Below are positions 53,268 through 62,075 of a stretch of DNA of 64,000 nucleotides, piece by piece; positions within the stretch are counted from its first letter, which is position 1; each line of letters starts with the position of its first letter. The notes beneath the pieces were generated by a model that made no database searches, was not told the DNA's origin, and was given only the letters and a program-made list of their open reading frames with translations. Made by a program: the position numbers and the translations under genes. The stretch spans positions 3,485,001 through 3,549,000 of the forward strand of contig NZ_CP059732.1 of the NCBI RefSeq assembly GCF_014117325.1. Direction: 5' to 3'. The stretch comes from Spirosoma foliorum. Lineage in GTDB: Bacteria; Bacteroidota; Bacteroidia; Cytophagales; Spirosomataceae.

Positions 53268-54785
53268 TTACTGATTCATTCCTTTCATTCGACCATGTCC
53301 TGAATGATTCATCGTTCGCATTGTCATTAAACTGGGCGAAAATCGAAGATAAATTTCTCCTGAAATGGGCGTTTTTCCGTAAAATGTTTCCAACGATGTA
53401 GAAGGCATACTCCCTGTAATTTGTGCCCCAAGCACTAAGTCGGTATTGTGTGTCTGTACCAGCCGATAATTGGTACCAAGTGTCAAATTATTAATCACAA
53501 ACTGCTGATCTTTAGCAATTTGACCAATTTCCATTGACGAAGCCGGCTGGTAAAGGCCCATTTCCTCCGCTGATTTTGTTACATTCTCATAGCGCCCATA
53601 CACCGCTAGTTTATTCATTTGCCAACTACTTTCGGCCAGAAACGAGTTTTCGCCCTCCCCATCATGACTGTTTCGTCCCCAGATAAGGGCCGATGTCACA
53701 TAACTACTTTTTCCTAACCCTTTACTATGCAAAATAGATGCCGTTGTTCGGGTGATGTTCTCCTCTGGGTGCGCTTCTTCTGGACTGTGTAGAAATCCCT
53801 GGGAGAACTGCATGGCAAAAGAAGGCGACGGATTCACCGACAGTCGATAGGAATAACTGTTAAATTGAGGTTTGTCGAAGTTGTACCGATTTTCGTCAGG
53901 TTCTCGTCCTTTAAACGTAGAACCTTCCAGCTTCATCCATTTATAGCGAAAGCCAACCGTGGCTACACCAAACAAGATGTGCGTGGCATCCTGCCAGTGA
54001 TGGCTTAAGGGTGCATCTGGATTGTTGAACGACGAAATCCGGTGCATAAAGGCAGGTGGTCCCAAAGCAGGCTCGCCCGGATAACCAACATAGCCGAACA
54101 AGTCGATGTCTTTGCTAAATGCATGACTGTAACTAACCGAAAGTTCCGAGACCAGATCGTGCGGGTGTTGTTTATCAATTAACGGCTGCCCTTTGTAGGA
54201 TTCGCCGGTTTGAAACAGCAACGGATAACCACCATTTCCTACCGTTAGTGGATCGAGCGAAAGCATAGCCCGCACCTGAAATAGCCCCCGTTGTCCAACT
54301 TTCCGCTGTGCCATGCCCATAACCCAGTTCGGTGCACCAAATTGACTTCCTTGCCCCCGCTTGCCGTCATTGTTGATATTTTGACTGGTGTAACGCAGAT
54401 AAAGAGCATAGTGCAGCATGTAACTCCACTTCTTGTTCGCAGGCTGACTCATATAGGCATACATAGGCGTATTGTCTGGATGCCACGACGTACCCGATCC
54501 GTTGCGGTTCATGGATAGATTACGAGACAACGAGTGCGTCATTCCCATAGTCGTATCCATCGTAAGGCCAAAATTTCGGGTATCCTTATCGTTCATCATA
54601 CCAGCCATATTCATGCCCTCATGCTTGCTCCTCTCCATGCCGCTATGCATCGAGTGGCTCATTGGCTTGGTTGTATCGGCCACTGGTTTACTTTTCATAG
54701 GCATCGACATGCCTTCGTGATGTTGGTGTTGTGCAATAGCCAAGTGTGTAAAGCCTAGAAAAAGCACCAAAAGAAACTTATCCAT
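53268..54785 (-). CDS. Met/His-rich outer-membrane protein
   Basis: A 505-residue protein with a signal peptide (about 1-17) and an N-terminal segment of about 60 residues dominated by His and Met (QHQHHEGMSMPMK, KPMSHSMHSGMERSKHEGMNMAGMM), typical of copper-binding regions. The rest has alternating hydrophobic strands and YRLSVNPSPSFAMQFSQGFLHSPEE, like an outer-membrane barrel, and ends again in a Met/His tail (NHSGHGRMKGMNQ). ATG 54785 gives the signal peptide; upstream codons do not. Similar proteins recur in Bacteroidota copper loci; no established function. Confidence 0.7.
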   Translation of the reverse strand: MDKFLLVLFLGFTHLAIAQHQHHEGMSMPMKSKPVADTTKPMSHSMHSGMERSKHEGMNMAGMMNDKDTRNFGLTMDTTMGMTHSLSRNLSMNRNGSGTSWHPDNTPMYAYMSQPANKKWSYMLHYALYLRYTSQNINNDGKRGQGSQFGAPNWVMGMAQRKVGQRGLFQVRAMLSLDPLTVGNGGYPLLFQTGESYKGQPLIDKQHPHDLVSELSVSYSHAFSKDIDLFGYVGYPGEPALGPPAFMHRISSFNNPDAPLSHHWQDATHILFGVATVGFRYKWMKLEGSTFKGREPDENRYNFDKPQFNSYSYRLSVNPSPSFAMQFSQGFLHSPEEAHPEENITRTTASILHSKGLGKSSYVTSALIWGRNSHDGEGENSFLAESSWQMNKLAVYGRYENVTKSAEEMGLYQPASSMEIGQIAKDQQFVINNLTLGTNYRLVQTHNTDLVLGAQITGSMPSTSLETFYGKTPISGEIYLRFSPSLMTMRTMNHSGHGRMKGMNQ

Positions 54786-54814
54786 AACGCTGTAATTCAA
54801 TAAATTGCTCTGAT

Positions 54815-55858
54815 TCAGGGTACGAACCCTGCCTGAACGGTACCTTCTTCCTCCCACAAACAGAGTACTTTATTTTTAGGCATTAGCGCCAACTTAGGAT
54901 ACCCTCCCGTACTAATAAGAGCAGGTTTTGTCTGACCGGGCGATGTACCCCAAATTTGACCATCCTGTTGAAAGACGATGTAATCGCCCCTGGATGTTGT
55001 CACAATCTTTGCATTCTTGCCCGTGGCATATTCCGTTTCGGGCTGCCCTGATTTGGCAATGAATAACTTATCATTTCGGCGCCATACGGTCGATAATTTA
55101 CCGTCCTCAGTCATAAATAGTCCTCCCCCATCCATTGGGCAGGCTTTGAGTTGCCACGTGCCTTCTCCTAGTTTTTCGGCCTTTCCAACTGTTTTTCCGC
55201 CATCGCTCGACCGGACCAGATACATATCGCGGGCACCGTTGATGAAATTGCGAAACATAATAGCAACCTGCTGGCGCTGGCTTACAATCGAAAGCTGACA
55301 GCATTCACAAACTGTTCCATCCGGCGATTGATATAAAACCTGATTGGGTAACCATGTTTTTCCGCCGTCGACCGAGCGAGCGCCCACAATTTTGTTTTGG
55401 TTGTCTCCCCGCAAATCAAGCCAGGTGGCCATATAGCTGTTGTCGGGTCCAGCGGTTAGCGCAACAAAACCCTCTTTGGCAATATCAGCTACATCATTCA
55501 CCCGAACCCGTTTCTGCCATTTCCCCGTCGAATTTACTCGAGTATACGACCAAATATTGCCCGCTTTATCAATGGCCGTTATCACCACCGACTGTTTAGT
55601 AGCTGCAATTTGTGGCCCTCTCGACGCGCCCAGATGCAATCCTGGCAAACTATCTACGCGTACAGGTTCGGCAAACTGGTTACCATCCTGGGTGCAGGTA
55701 TAGTAAATAAGTCCACCCTGCCCGTATACAACATGCACCTTTCCGGCGGGGTCGGTGGCCACCGACGGATGCTTTCCTTTACCTACTTGTTTCCCCGTAA
55801 TCGCTGGCGGGCCGATTAGTAGGTTGATTACGAACAGGAGGCTCAGTAGCGGATGCAT
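54815..55858 (-). CDS. Exported BNR/sialidase-like propeller with CECC motif
   Basis: A 347-residue protein with a signal peptide (about 1-22) and a six-bladed propeller containing two Asp-box motifs (SVDGGKTW, SSDGGKT). The sialidase Arg triad is not evident, so hydrolase activity is doubtful. A conserved-looking GTVCECCQLS segment plus LKACPMDGGG gives four cysteines that could hold a metal. It lies 29 bases before the Met/His-rich protein gene in the same operon. ATG 55858 is used; the longer frame to 56038 would be encoded by a palindrome and is rejected. Confidence 0.72.
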   Translation of the reverse strand: MHPLLSLLFVINLLIGPPAITGKQVGKGKHPSVATDPAGKVHVVYGQGGLIYYTCTQDGNQFAEPVRVDSLPGLHLGASRGPQIAATKQSVVITAIDKAGNIWSYTRVNSTGKWQKRVRVNDVADIAKEGFVALTAGPDNSYMATWLDLRGDNQNKIVGARSVDGGKTWLPNQVLYQSPDGTVCECCQLSIVSQRQQVAIMFRNFINGARDMYLVRSSDGGKTVGKAEKLGEGTWQLKACPMDGGGLFMTEDGKLSTVWRRNDKLFIAKSGQPETEYATGKNAKIVTTSRGDYIVFQQDGQIWGTSPGQTKPALISTGGYPKLALMPKNKVLCLWEEEGTVQAGFVP

Positions 55859-55893
55859 CGAATTGACTAACAGGGTTTTTGTATGGACTAACT

Positions 55894-55984
55894 TTGTAAT
55901 TAGCGTTGTACCCACGGGCTTCAGCCCGTGTTTGAGCTTAAATAATACACGGGCTGAAGCCCGTGGGTACACGCTAATTACAAA
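55894..55984. repeat. CCCACGGGCTTCAGCCCGTG palindrome
   Basis: Arms TTGTAATTAGCGT...GTACCCACGGGCTTCAGCCC and reverse complement, each internally palindromic (CGGGCTTCAGCCCG). Located in the co-directional gap between the copper-storage protein gene and the propeller gene. Same design as 17996-18145. Confidence 0.88.
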
Positions 55985-55998
55985 ATCAAGCAAACGTT

Positions 55999-56355
55999 TT
56001 ATGCACTTGCCGACATGGACCGACATTCTTCGGCACATTTGCGACAGGCTTCAGCGCAGGCTTTACAATGCGCATGATGCCCTGCGTGTTTTTCACATTC
56101 TTTGGCACAGGCCTCACAGACTTCGGCACATAGTACCATAAAATCACGCGAGAAGTCTGAGCCACGGGCATCCAAACGGCCACACAGTGTACAGATATCG
56201 GCACAATCGCGGCAGAGTTTAATGCAAGCCGTCATGTCATGACCTTTTCCGTCTTTGTCGCCCATTTCCAGGCAAGCCGTTACGCAGCGTTCGCAGGCTT
56301 CGGCACATTCGAAACAGGTGTCTACATGGGTATGCGTGTGTTGCATCGTTTCCAT
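55999..56355 (-). CDS. Four-helix copper-storage protein, Csp-like
   Basis: A 118-residue protein with 19 cysteines spaced CxxxC/CxxC along four helices (TCFECAEACERCVTAC, CIKLCRDCADICTLC, LCAEVCEACAKEC, CKACAEACRKCAEEC), the pattern of Csp copper-storage proteins (DUF326), which fill the core of a four-helix bundle with Cu(I). A His/Thr-rich start (MQHTHTHVD) and a HAGHHAH loop add metal-binding His. No signal peptide, so a cytosolic Csp3-like store is expected. ATG 56355 is chosen; the longer frame adds an unrelated basic segment. Confidence 0.9.
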   Translation of the reverse strand: METMQHTHTHVDTCFECAEACERCVTACLEMGDKDGKGHDMTACIKLCRDCADICTLCGRLDARGSDFSRDFMVLCAEVCEACAKECEKHAGHHAHCKACAEACRKCAEECRSMSASA

Positions 56356-56466
56356 AATCGTTGTTGTCGTTTTATCGACCACCGTTGGTCTGACAAAATA
56401 ACTACACACACTCGATAGGGTTTTTACATAATTAGGGACGAACTGTATAAATACAGCTAACAGTGC

Positions 56467-57594
56467 CTATGCAGTCTGAAGCAGGTTGTTTAGACTTTGC
56501 TCCAGGTCGGCAATAGATACAAAAAGGTCTTCCTCAAGGGAATGCCGGCTATTCCCCATCATGATTACGTGGTAATAAGCCGAATACTGCATGCCCATTA
56601 ATTGAGACAGATACCGAAAATGATCGACAACCATCGTAGACGTGAACAGCTCGAAGAGGTGGGTACCCGACTCACACCAAATGATGTTGGTGAATGAAGC
56701 GCCATGCGGCCCAATGATGAACGACGCATTTTTGTAGATAGCCACCTGTTCGGCAACAGACCTGGGCCTGTCATCAACAATGGTGAAATTATACCTTTTC
56801 AGTAACTCAATCAGAGCGTCTTCGTTGACCACACGCCGTCGGCCCGAACGGCTTATGTAGATTCGGTTATGGGCCGTTCGAACTGGTTTTAGTTGGCTTT
56901 CTACCTGCTTTTTCAAAGCTACAATATCGGCCAGATTTGGGTAGAACCAGTGCCCGCTATTGCCAAGTATACACTCGTTAAATTGAACCTCATACAGGCG
57001 ACTGTCCAAAGTACGATCTGGTGTAAACCCGATTAACGACAGATACTCACGTTCGTACTCCGTTTTAAACAAAGGATACGCCAGAACAGCTTCAGCAAAA
57101 ACGGCCTCGGGTAGCGCTTCCCGGATTCGGCACAATTTCGCTGCCACCAAAATCACAAAATCATAATATCCTCCAAAAGCAATACCATCTAACATATGCG
57201 CCCAGGGGGCAATGAGAATATCGTGCATAATTCGGGTTCGGCTTCCTTTTTTCAGGAAATTTTGCACCAAATGATAGCGCTCGAAATCGGTACAAAGCAC
57301 ATTGGTATTCGTCAGGATTCCGCCAAACGGCAATTGGGTCGTTCTGGGGAGAGCAGGCTTATAATACCAGACATAACTCTGGTGGGCAACAGCTTCGGTC
57401 GGCTTAAATACAAGGGTTGCTGGATGAGCTGCATTGGGGACAGCATGGAGTATAATCTGGGTTTCCGGACTAACCGCCACGATGTACGGACTTAGGTATT
57501 CCTCTGTCTGTTGCTTCGTTAACAAAACAACTCCAAATCGCTTCAACAGCGCTTCCAGAAAGGTTTTTAGTAGATCCCGTAAACGTCTCATCAT
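56467..57594 (-). CDS. Glycosyltransferase family 61-like protein
   Basis: A 375-residue protein of the DUF563/GT61 type: FGGYYDFVILVAAKL-type mid section, RIYISRSGRRRVVNEDALIELLKRYNFTIVDDRPRSVAEQVAIYKNASFIIGPHGASFTNIIWCESGTHLFELF, where GPHGA is the family signature. Such enzymes add xylose or similar sugars to glycans. It is an odd member of a metal-handling cluster and may be a later insertion, since the neighbours on both sides concern metals. No signal peptide. The role here is unknown. Confidence 0.8.
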   Translation of the reverse strand: MMRRLRDLLKTFLEALLKRFGVVLLTKQQTEEYLSPYIVAVSPETQIILHAVPNAAHPATLVFKPTEAVAHQSYVWYYKPALPRTTQLPFGGILTNTNVLCTDFERYHLVQNFLKKGSRTRIMHDILIAPWAHMLDGIAFGGYYDFVILVAAKLCRIREALPEAVFAEAVLAYPLFKTEYEREYLSLIGFTPDRTLDSRLYEVQFNECILGNSGHWFYPNLADIVALKKQVESQLKPVRTAHNRIYISRSGRRRVVNEDALIELLKRYNFTIVDDRPRSVAEQVAIYKNASFIIGPHGASFTNIIWCESGTHLFELFTSTMVVDHFRYLSQLMGMQYSAYYHVIMMGNSRHSLEEDLFVSIADLEQSLNNLLQTA

Positions 57595-57670
57595 CAGAAT
57601 TTATACTGTTAAAGTTATCGTTTACCTGAGCACTCTGTGTCGAACGTGCTGTTCACCATCACCCTATCGA

Positions 57671-58267
57671 TTATCCTTTTCCCTCACCCGATTCGTTCAT
57701 GAACAATGTATCCAAATTCCGCCGATTTACCTGAGTCGCCTTCCGAAACTGACCAGGTGTTTGGCCCGTCACTTGCCGAAATTGGGTCGATAGGTGCTGA
57801 ACACTACTATAACTCAATCGCCAGGCTATTTCACTCAGGGTCAGCTCATCATAGCGCAACCACTCTTTTACTTTCTCAATTTTAAGCGCGATAATATATT
57901 TCTCGAGGGTATGCCCTTCGCTTGCCGAAAACAAGTTACTCAAATGCGAGTACTCATACCCGATTTTACGCTCTAAAAAGGTAGAATAGTTTTCGGTTGG
58001 CAGTCGTTCCCCCTTCAGATGCTGGATTTCATTAATTAACAGAATTTTCATCTGCTCAACCAAAGCCTGCTTCTTGTCATCCACTAAGTCGAAGCCGTTG
58101 GCTTGCATGACTTGTCGAATCGTAGCGAGGTCAATCGTCGACGAGTCATCCGTTACATCCACCTCACCCAGTTCAACCCGACCAAGCGTTAAGCCAAGCT
58201 TTTCTAGCTCCTCGCGTACAACCCGCTTGCACCGGTCGCACACCATATTTCGGATGGTCAGTGTCAT
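57671..58267 (-). CDS. HMA-AraC fusion regulator, CxxC intact
   Basis: A 198-residue protein: an N-terminal HMA-like domain with NMVCDRCKRVVREELEKLGL (CxxC at residues 10-13), a linker helix, then an AraC-type double helix-turn-helix (YIIALKIEKVKEWLRYDELTLSEIAWRLSYSSVQHLSTQFRQVTGQTPGQFRK). The design suggests direct sensing of copper or another soft metal by a DNA-binding protein. The start codon shares one base with the stop of the TonB receptor (TAATG), so both are translated together. Paralogue at 43261. Expected to regulate the metal cluster. Confidence 0.85.
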   Translation of the reverse strand: MTLTIRNMVCDRCKRVVREELEKLGLTLGRVELGEVDVTDDSSTIDLATIRQVMQANGFDLVDDKKQALVEQMKILLINEIQHLKGERLPTENYSTFLERKIGYEYSHLSNLFSASEGHTLEKYIIALKIEKVKEWLRYDELTLSEIAWRLSYSSVQHLSTQFRQVTGQTPGQFRKATQVNRRNLDTLFMNESGEGKG

Positions 58268-60654
58268 TAGTTTACGGGTTTAAATCGAAATCCGACATAA
58301 ATCATACGCCCGGTTACCGGCCCCCACGCCCGGCCCGCGGCATCAAAATCGGGTCCGTACGGATTACTGGCATCGAAAATAGGATTCAATTGCCGAAACC
58401 CCGTCAGGTTTTCACCACCCACATAGAATTCCAAGCCACTCCTGAATGCCCGGCTCAGCTGTGCGTTCAGGTTGGCGAAACTCGGTGAATAATCAGTTGG
58501 CACATTTTCATTACTAGGGTGAACGTAGCCTTCGCGCAGGTAGTGAATACGGCGGGGGCCATTCCACTGCAAGGTGGCATCAAATTTCCACTTATCGAAA
58601 GGCAACGCATATGCTACATTCAGCAATACTCGCTCACGAGCTACCATCATTCTGGGCAATAATAACGTATCCCCCGCAGGCATGGCAGTGCTTTGTCGCG
58701 TATCAAAAAGCCGATAGGCCAGTTTCACATCGAATCGGCGGGCGGGTTGCACGTTCAACTCAGCCTGGAAGCTATTGGCAAACGAGCGGCCATGATGGTA
58801 TTCGTCATTCAGATTATAGAAATAGATGCGCGACGAATTCTCGACATTAACTACTAACTGGTTCTGAAAATCAGTCCGATAATAATCAAGTACTAACGAT
58901 GCTTTTTTGCCCAGCAAAGTAAAATCTTGCGTTAGGCTTATACCGTAATTCCAACTGACTTCGGGCTTACGTGGCCCCAACTGCCAGTTGACGTAGGGTC
59001 CGGCAGTCTGATTTTCATACATAAACACAGCCCGTGAACTGACCAGAAAACCCATATTTTCGCTGATTGGGTTAGCTACCCGAAAACCCCGTCCGCCCGA
59101 AACACGTACGGTAAGGTCCCGATTGACGTTGTATTTAAGGTGCGCCCGAGGAGTCCATTGAGGGCCGAACAAATTGTGGTAATCGAAACGTCCACCTAAT
59201 ACCAGCGTCAGTTTTTCGGGGTATGTGTACGTGTATTCGGCAAATATACCCGGCACCGATTCCGTTCGCTTAGTAATTAAAGACCCTAATTCTTCCCTGT
59301 AATCATCTAGCAGATAGCTCAATCCAGCTTTATAGGCATGATTTGTATTGCCGATGATATTCTGATAAATCAGGTTGGCGTAGATGGTGCGTTGCTGGCC
59401 AGTATAGGGTCGGAATCCAATAACGGCTGTTTGATCGTGATGAACTCCGTTAATAATTAAGCCTAACCCTTGATAAGGCTTATTTGGATAAAGAATGGCC
59501 GTTTTTGAGAAGAATTCCAGCCGTTTTGTGGTATTCCCAAACTTATACCGATTGTCGCCGAAGCGCGATAATTGCCCTCCATCACGATCTTCATAAAGCG
59601 CTTTTACCCCAAATTGCGCCATAAACCGATCACTATTGTATTTGTATCGATTAATGAGATTAAGCTGCCTGTAAAGCGGCAAATCGCGAAAGCCATCGTT
59701 GTTCTGGTCAATTTCTGTGCGTAGTGTACTGGCATGTCCCAAAATACCGACACTCCATTTAGCCGTTGGTGCAATCGGTTTTTGTGTAAGCCCAGGCCAT
59801 AGATACTCAGGTTCACTTTTTTTTGTGGACAATACTTTCGACCAGTTGATGTTCCCTTCAAAACGCCCAAAACTGTTTGCATAAGCGTTCAGAAACAGCT
59901 TATTGGCATCGTCCGGCTTTTGTAGCTCAACATTCATCTGGCCACTCATCGATTCATAACCATTGACAACCGAACCCGCGCCTTTACCGACATCGATGCT
60001 CGTGATCCAGGTACCTGGAATATAGTTTAAGCCAAACGTCGTGGCTAATCCACGCACCGTCGGGATATTCTCGACATTCGTCTGCACATATTGGCCTCCA
60101 AGACCCAGAAACTGAATCTGCTTAGCGCCCGTAACGGCATCGCTATACGACACACTCACCGACGCATTGGTTTCGAAGCTTTCGGAGAGGTTGCAGCAAG
60201 CCGCTTTGGCGAGCGTTCGCTGGTTGATAAATTCGGTTTGGATTGGGTTGATTCGATCAATCTGGCCTGGAGCGCCCGATACCGTCACTTCCTGTAACGT
60301 TCGGGTGCTGCGTAACGTCACAGCCACTTCGGTAGTTGGGCTGGTCACTGTAATGGTATCAGATTGATAGCCCACGTAACTCACAATCAGCCGATTGGCA
60401 GTTGTTTGAAATGGCAATTGGAAATGGCCTGTATCATCTGTCAGCGTCCCTACCGACGTATTAGCCCATTGTACTGTTGCGCCTACAAGCGGCACTTGCT
60501 TTGCATTGACCAATTCGCTTACCCGTCCGCGAATAGAGGTTGGTTGGGTAGAATCGGCGGCAAATAGTTGGCGGGGTGCAGCCTGAACGATGCCTGACTG
60601 AGTAAGCCACGGACCAATCGTCAGCACCACAATCCATAAACAGAAGTATTTCAT
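58267..60654 (-). CDS. TonB-dependent receptor of the metal cluster
   Basis: A 795-residue outer-membrane receptor. Signal peptide about 1-24, then a carboxypeptidase-regulatory-like domain (SIRGRVSELVNAKQVPLVGATVQWANTSVGTLTDDTGHFQLPF), a plug domain with NQRTLAKAACCNLSESFETNASVSVSYSDAVTGAKQIQFLGLGGQYVQTNVENIPTVRG, and a barrel ending GPVTGRMIYVGFRFKPVN. The CC pair in the plug (CCNLSESFE) is notable beside metal genes. It probably imports a metal chelate across the outer membrane. ATG 60654 gives the signal peptide. The HYC_CC_PP-type gene precedes it. Confidence 0.88.
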   Translation of the reverse strand: MKYFCLWIVVLTIGPWLTQSGIVQAAPRQLFAADSTQPTSIRGRVSELVNAKQVPLVGATVQWANTSVGTLTDDTGHFQLPFQTTANRLIVSYVGYQSDTITVTSPTTEVAVTLRSTRTLQEVTVSGAPGQIDRINPIQTEFINQRTLAKAACCNLSESFETNASVSVSYSDAVTGAKQIQFLGLGGQYVQTNVENIPTVRGLATTFGLNYIPGTWITSIDVGKGAGSVVNGYESMSGQMNVELQKPDDANKLFLNAYANSFGRFEGNINWSKVLSTKKSEPEYLWPGLTQKPIAPTAKWSVGILGHASTLRTEIDQNNDGFRDLPLYRQLNLINRYKYNSDRFMAQFGVKALYEDRDGGQLSRFGDNRYKFGNTTKRLEFFSKTAILYPNKPYQGLGLIINGVHHDQTAVIGFRPYTGQQRTIYANLIYQNIIGNTNHAYKAGLSYLLDDYREELGSLITKRTESVPGIFAEYTYTYPEKLTLVLGGRFDYHNLFGPQWTPRAHLKYNVNRDLTVRVSGGRGFRVANPISENMGFLVSSRAVFMYENQTAGPYVNWQLGPRKPEVSWNYGISLTQDFTLLGKKASLVLDYYRTDFQNQLVVNVENSSRIYFYNLNDEYHHGRSFANSFQAELNVQPARRFDVKLAYRLFDTRQSTAMPAGDTLLLPRMMVARERVLLNVAYALPFDKWKFDATLQWNGPRRIHYLREGYVHPSNENVPTDYSPSFANLNAQLSRAFRSGLEFYVGGENLTGFRQLNPIFDASNPYGPDFDAAGRAWGPVTGRMIYVGFRFKPVN

Positions 60655-60734
60655 GAATTCGTTGATTGATAAATAAGTACGGCAAAACCTGCGCCAATAG
60701 CTACCGGCGTGGGAAAAACAGATCAATCAACGTA

Positions 60735-61184
60735 TCAAAGGAGGAGACTACGAACGAGCGTCAGAATATCACGCCCGGAAAGCGAAGGAGGAGATGGGAA
60801 AGCCGAAACAGATGACGATTTCCCGGCAAAAATCCACTCAAAAAACCAAGTCAGTACACTAACGACACCTGCGGCAATCGTTTCGGTGATGGTTTTAACA
60901 AACTTGGCTACCAGTTGACTCAGCGATGACGAAATATCGACATTCTCGTACTGCTGATTATCCTGACAGCATTGTGTCTTTTTAACAAGTGTTTGCTCGT
61001 CAGGCATAGCTCCTTTGTCGGTAGCACAACCTGTTTGCGTTTTGGCATCGCTGAACGCGACAACCATCGTTTTTTTCTTACCACGCATCTGGCACGAATG
61101 CTCCACCAACCCAAAGCCAGTACTGCTCAGCAGCACGACGCAGGCCATTAGTAGGTTGAAGTATTTGAACAGGGTGCGTTTCAT
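60735..61184 (-). CDS. HYC_CC_PP-type membrane-associated protein
   Basis: A 149-residue protein with an N-terminal hydrophobic segment (LLMACVVLLSSTGFGLVEHSCQM), a Cys pair later (KKTQCCQDNQQYE) and Pro/Ser-rich end (SAFPSPPSLSG), matching the order of motifs in the family named after HYC, CC and PP, here with HSC in place of HYC. A second hydrophobic stretch lies near residue 100. Members occur next to TonB receptors in Bacteroidota metal loci. It starts the operon of receptor and HMA-AraC regulator. The likely role is envelope metal binding; not proven. Confidence 0.72.
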   Translation of the reverse strand: MKRTLFKYFNLLMACVVLLSSTGFGLVEHSCQMRGKKKTMVVAFSDAKTQTGCATDKGAMPDEQTLVKKTQCCQDNQQYENVDISSSLSQLVAKFVKTITETIAAGVVSVLTWFFEWIFAGKSSSVSAFPSPPSLSGRDILTLVRSLLL

Positions 61185-61260
61185 GACGGGGCAAATATCC
61201 GGATTTGCTCCTATTCAACGCAACTATTTGTGACTAAAAGTCCTGAATTTCATAAAAAAA

Positions 61261-61288
61261 GACGGCCATTCTGTAAAAAATGGCCGTC
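61261..61288. terminator. Hairpin upstream of the HYC_CC_PP gene
   Basis: GACGGCCATT and AATGGCCGTC form a ten-base stem with A runs on the left. As it lies between the stop of DUF4494 (61425) and the HYC_CC_PP start (61184) on the minus strand, it would end the DUF4494 transcript. Confidence 0.7.
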
Positions 61289-61293
61289 AATGG

Positions 61294-61424
61294 AGTCAGG
61301 AATCGTCAGATAGTGTTCAGGTAGTAGTCAAGAATGGCCAGGAATTGTCAAAAGTTGTCAGGAATTGCAATAAACTATACCTGACAACTCTTGATTATTA
61401 CCTGACGATGCCTGACAATTTACG
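61294..61424. repeat. TGTCAGGAATTGTCAG word array
   Basis: A stretch of TCAGGAATCGTCAG, GTTCAGGTAGTAGTCA and AATTGTCAGGAATTG words faces the partial complement CCTGACAACTC...CCTGACGATGCCTGACAATT. Overall an imperfect palindrome of about 130 bases just downstream of DUF4494. Related words occur at 26150-26210 and 28991. Confidence 0.65.
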
Positions 61425-61943
61425 TTAAACCGTCTCTGGTTCAGGCTTTATCACCTCACTCAGTGGGCGAAGATTGCGCTGCTCCTCTTCGTTATATGGG
61501 AAAACTTCCAGGATTTTGGTTGTATTAACGTCCGTAATCTCAAATGGATCGAGGGCCGTTTTCAGGCTTATTTCTACCCGCTCGTAAGCCTCTTTAGGCG
61601 TCACGGCATTAACCAGCATTACACTCGGTGTTTTTTTCTGTTTACCCGTCTTTTCGTCATCCGTGATAAACATAGCTTTCACTTTAAACCACACCTCGCC
61701 CCCATCTTCATTATAAAAGACATCGGCCAATTTCATGCGTGAGATATTGGTAATCTCAAAATCGGGCGTGTTGGCAGCTATCTCCTGGTAAAGCCGTCCT
61801 TCAGCTTCGGTATAGCTGACGGCATCCACCAGATAAGCTTCGGTCACGGTTTTTTGCTTGATAAATTCTTCATTCCGGCTGCCGACATTCGAGTCGTCAA
61901 TGGGTTGCTGATAGCGGATTTTTCCGAGAAACCAGTTGGGCAT
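61425..61943 (-). CDS. DUF4494 protein
   Basis: A 172-residue protein of the DUF4494 family, found mainly in Bacteroidota: MPNWFLGKIRYQQPIDDSNVGSRNEEFIKQKTVTEAYLVDAVSYTEAEGRLYQEIAANTPDFEITNISRMKLADVFYNEDGGEVWFKVKAMFIT and a second half that repeats the same pattern (KTPSVMLVNAVTPKEAYERVEISLKTALDPFEITDVNTTKILEVFPY). The two halves look like an internal duplication. No function is established. Start ATG 61943 is used; longer frames are not conserved-looking. Confidence 0.82.
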   Translation of the reverse strand: MPNWFLGKIRYQQPIDDSNVGSRNEEFIKQKTVTEAYLVDAVSYTEAEGRLYQEIAANTPDFEITNISRMKLADVFYNEDGGEVWFKVKAMFITDDEKTGKQKKTPSVMLVNAVTPKEAYERVEISLKTALDPFEITDVNTTKILEVFPYNEEEQRNLRPLSEVIKPEPETV

Positions 61944-62000
61944 TTTAACGAATTTTAGTACTCTTTTATAACGTAAACAAGGGTGCAAAGGTGCGTAATT

Positions 62001-62075
62001 AATGATGAATTATGAATGATTAATGATGAATTCAGTTCTCGTTTATTCATCATTAATCATTCATAATTCATCATT
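62001..62075. repeat. AATGATGAATTATGAATGAT palindrome
   Basis: Exact 31-base arms (62001-62031 and 62045-62075) built of AATGATGAATTATG words, between the reductase stop and the DUF4494 start on the minus strand. The right arm contributes the stop codon of the reductase gene (62071-62073). Confidence 0.88.

Noticed and set aside
55859..56038. Sixty-residue N-terminal extension of the propeller protein
   Set aside because: It is encoded by the palindrome at 55894-55984, and the signal peptide begins at 55858.
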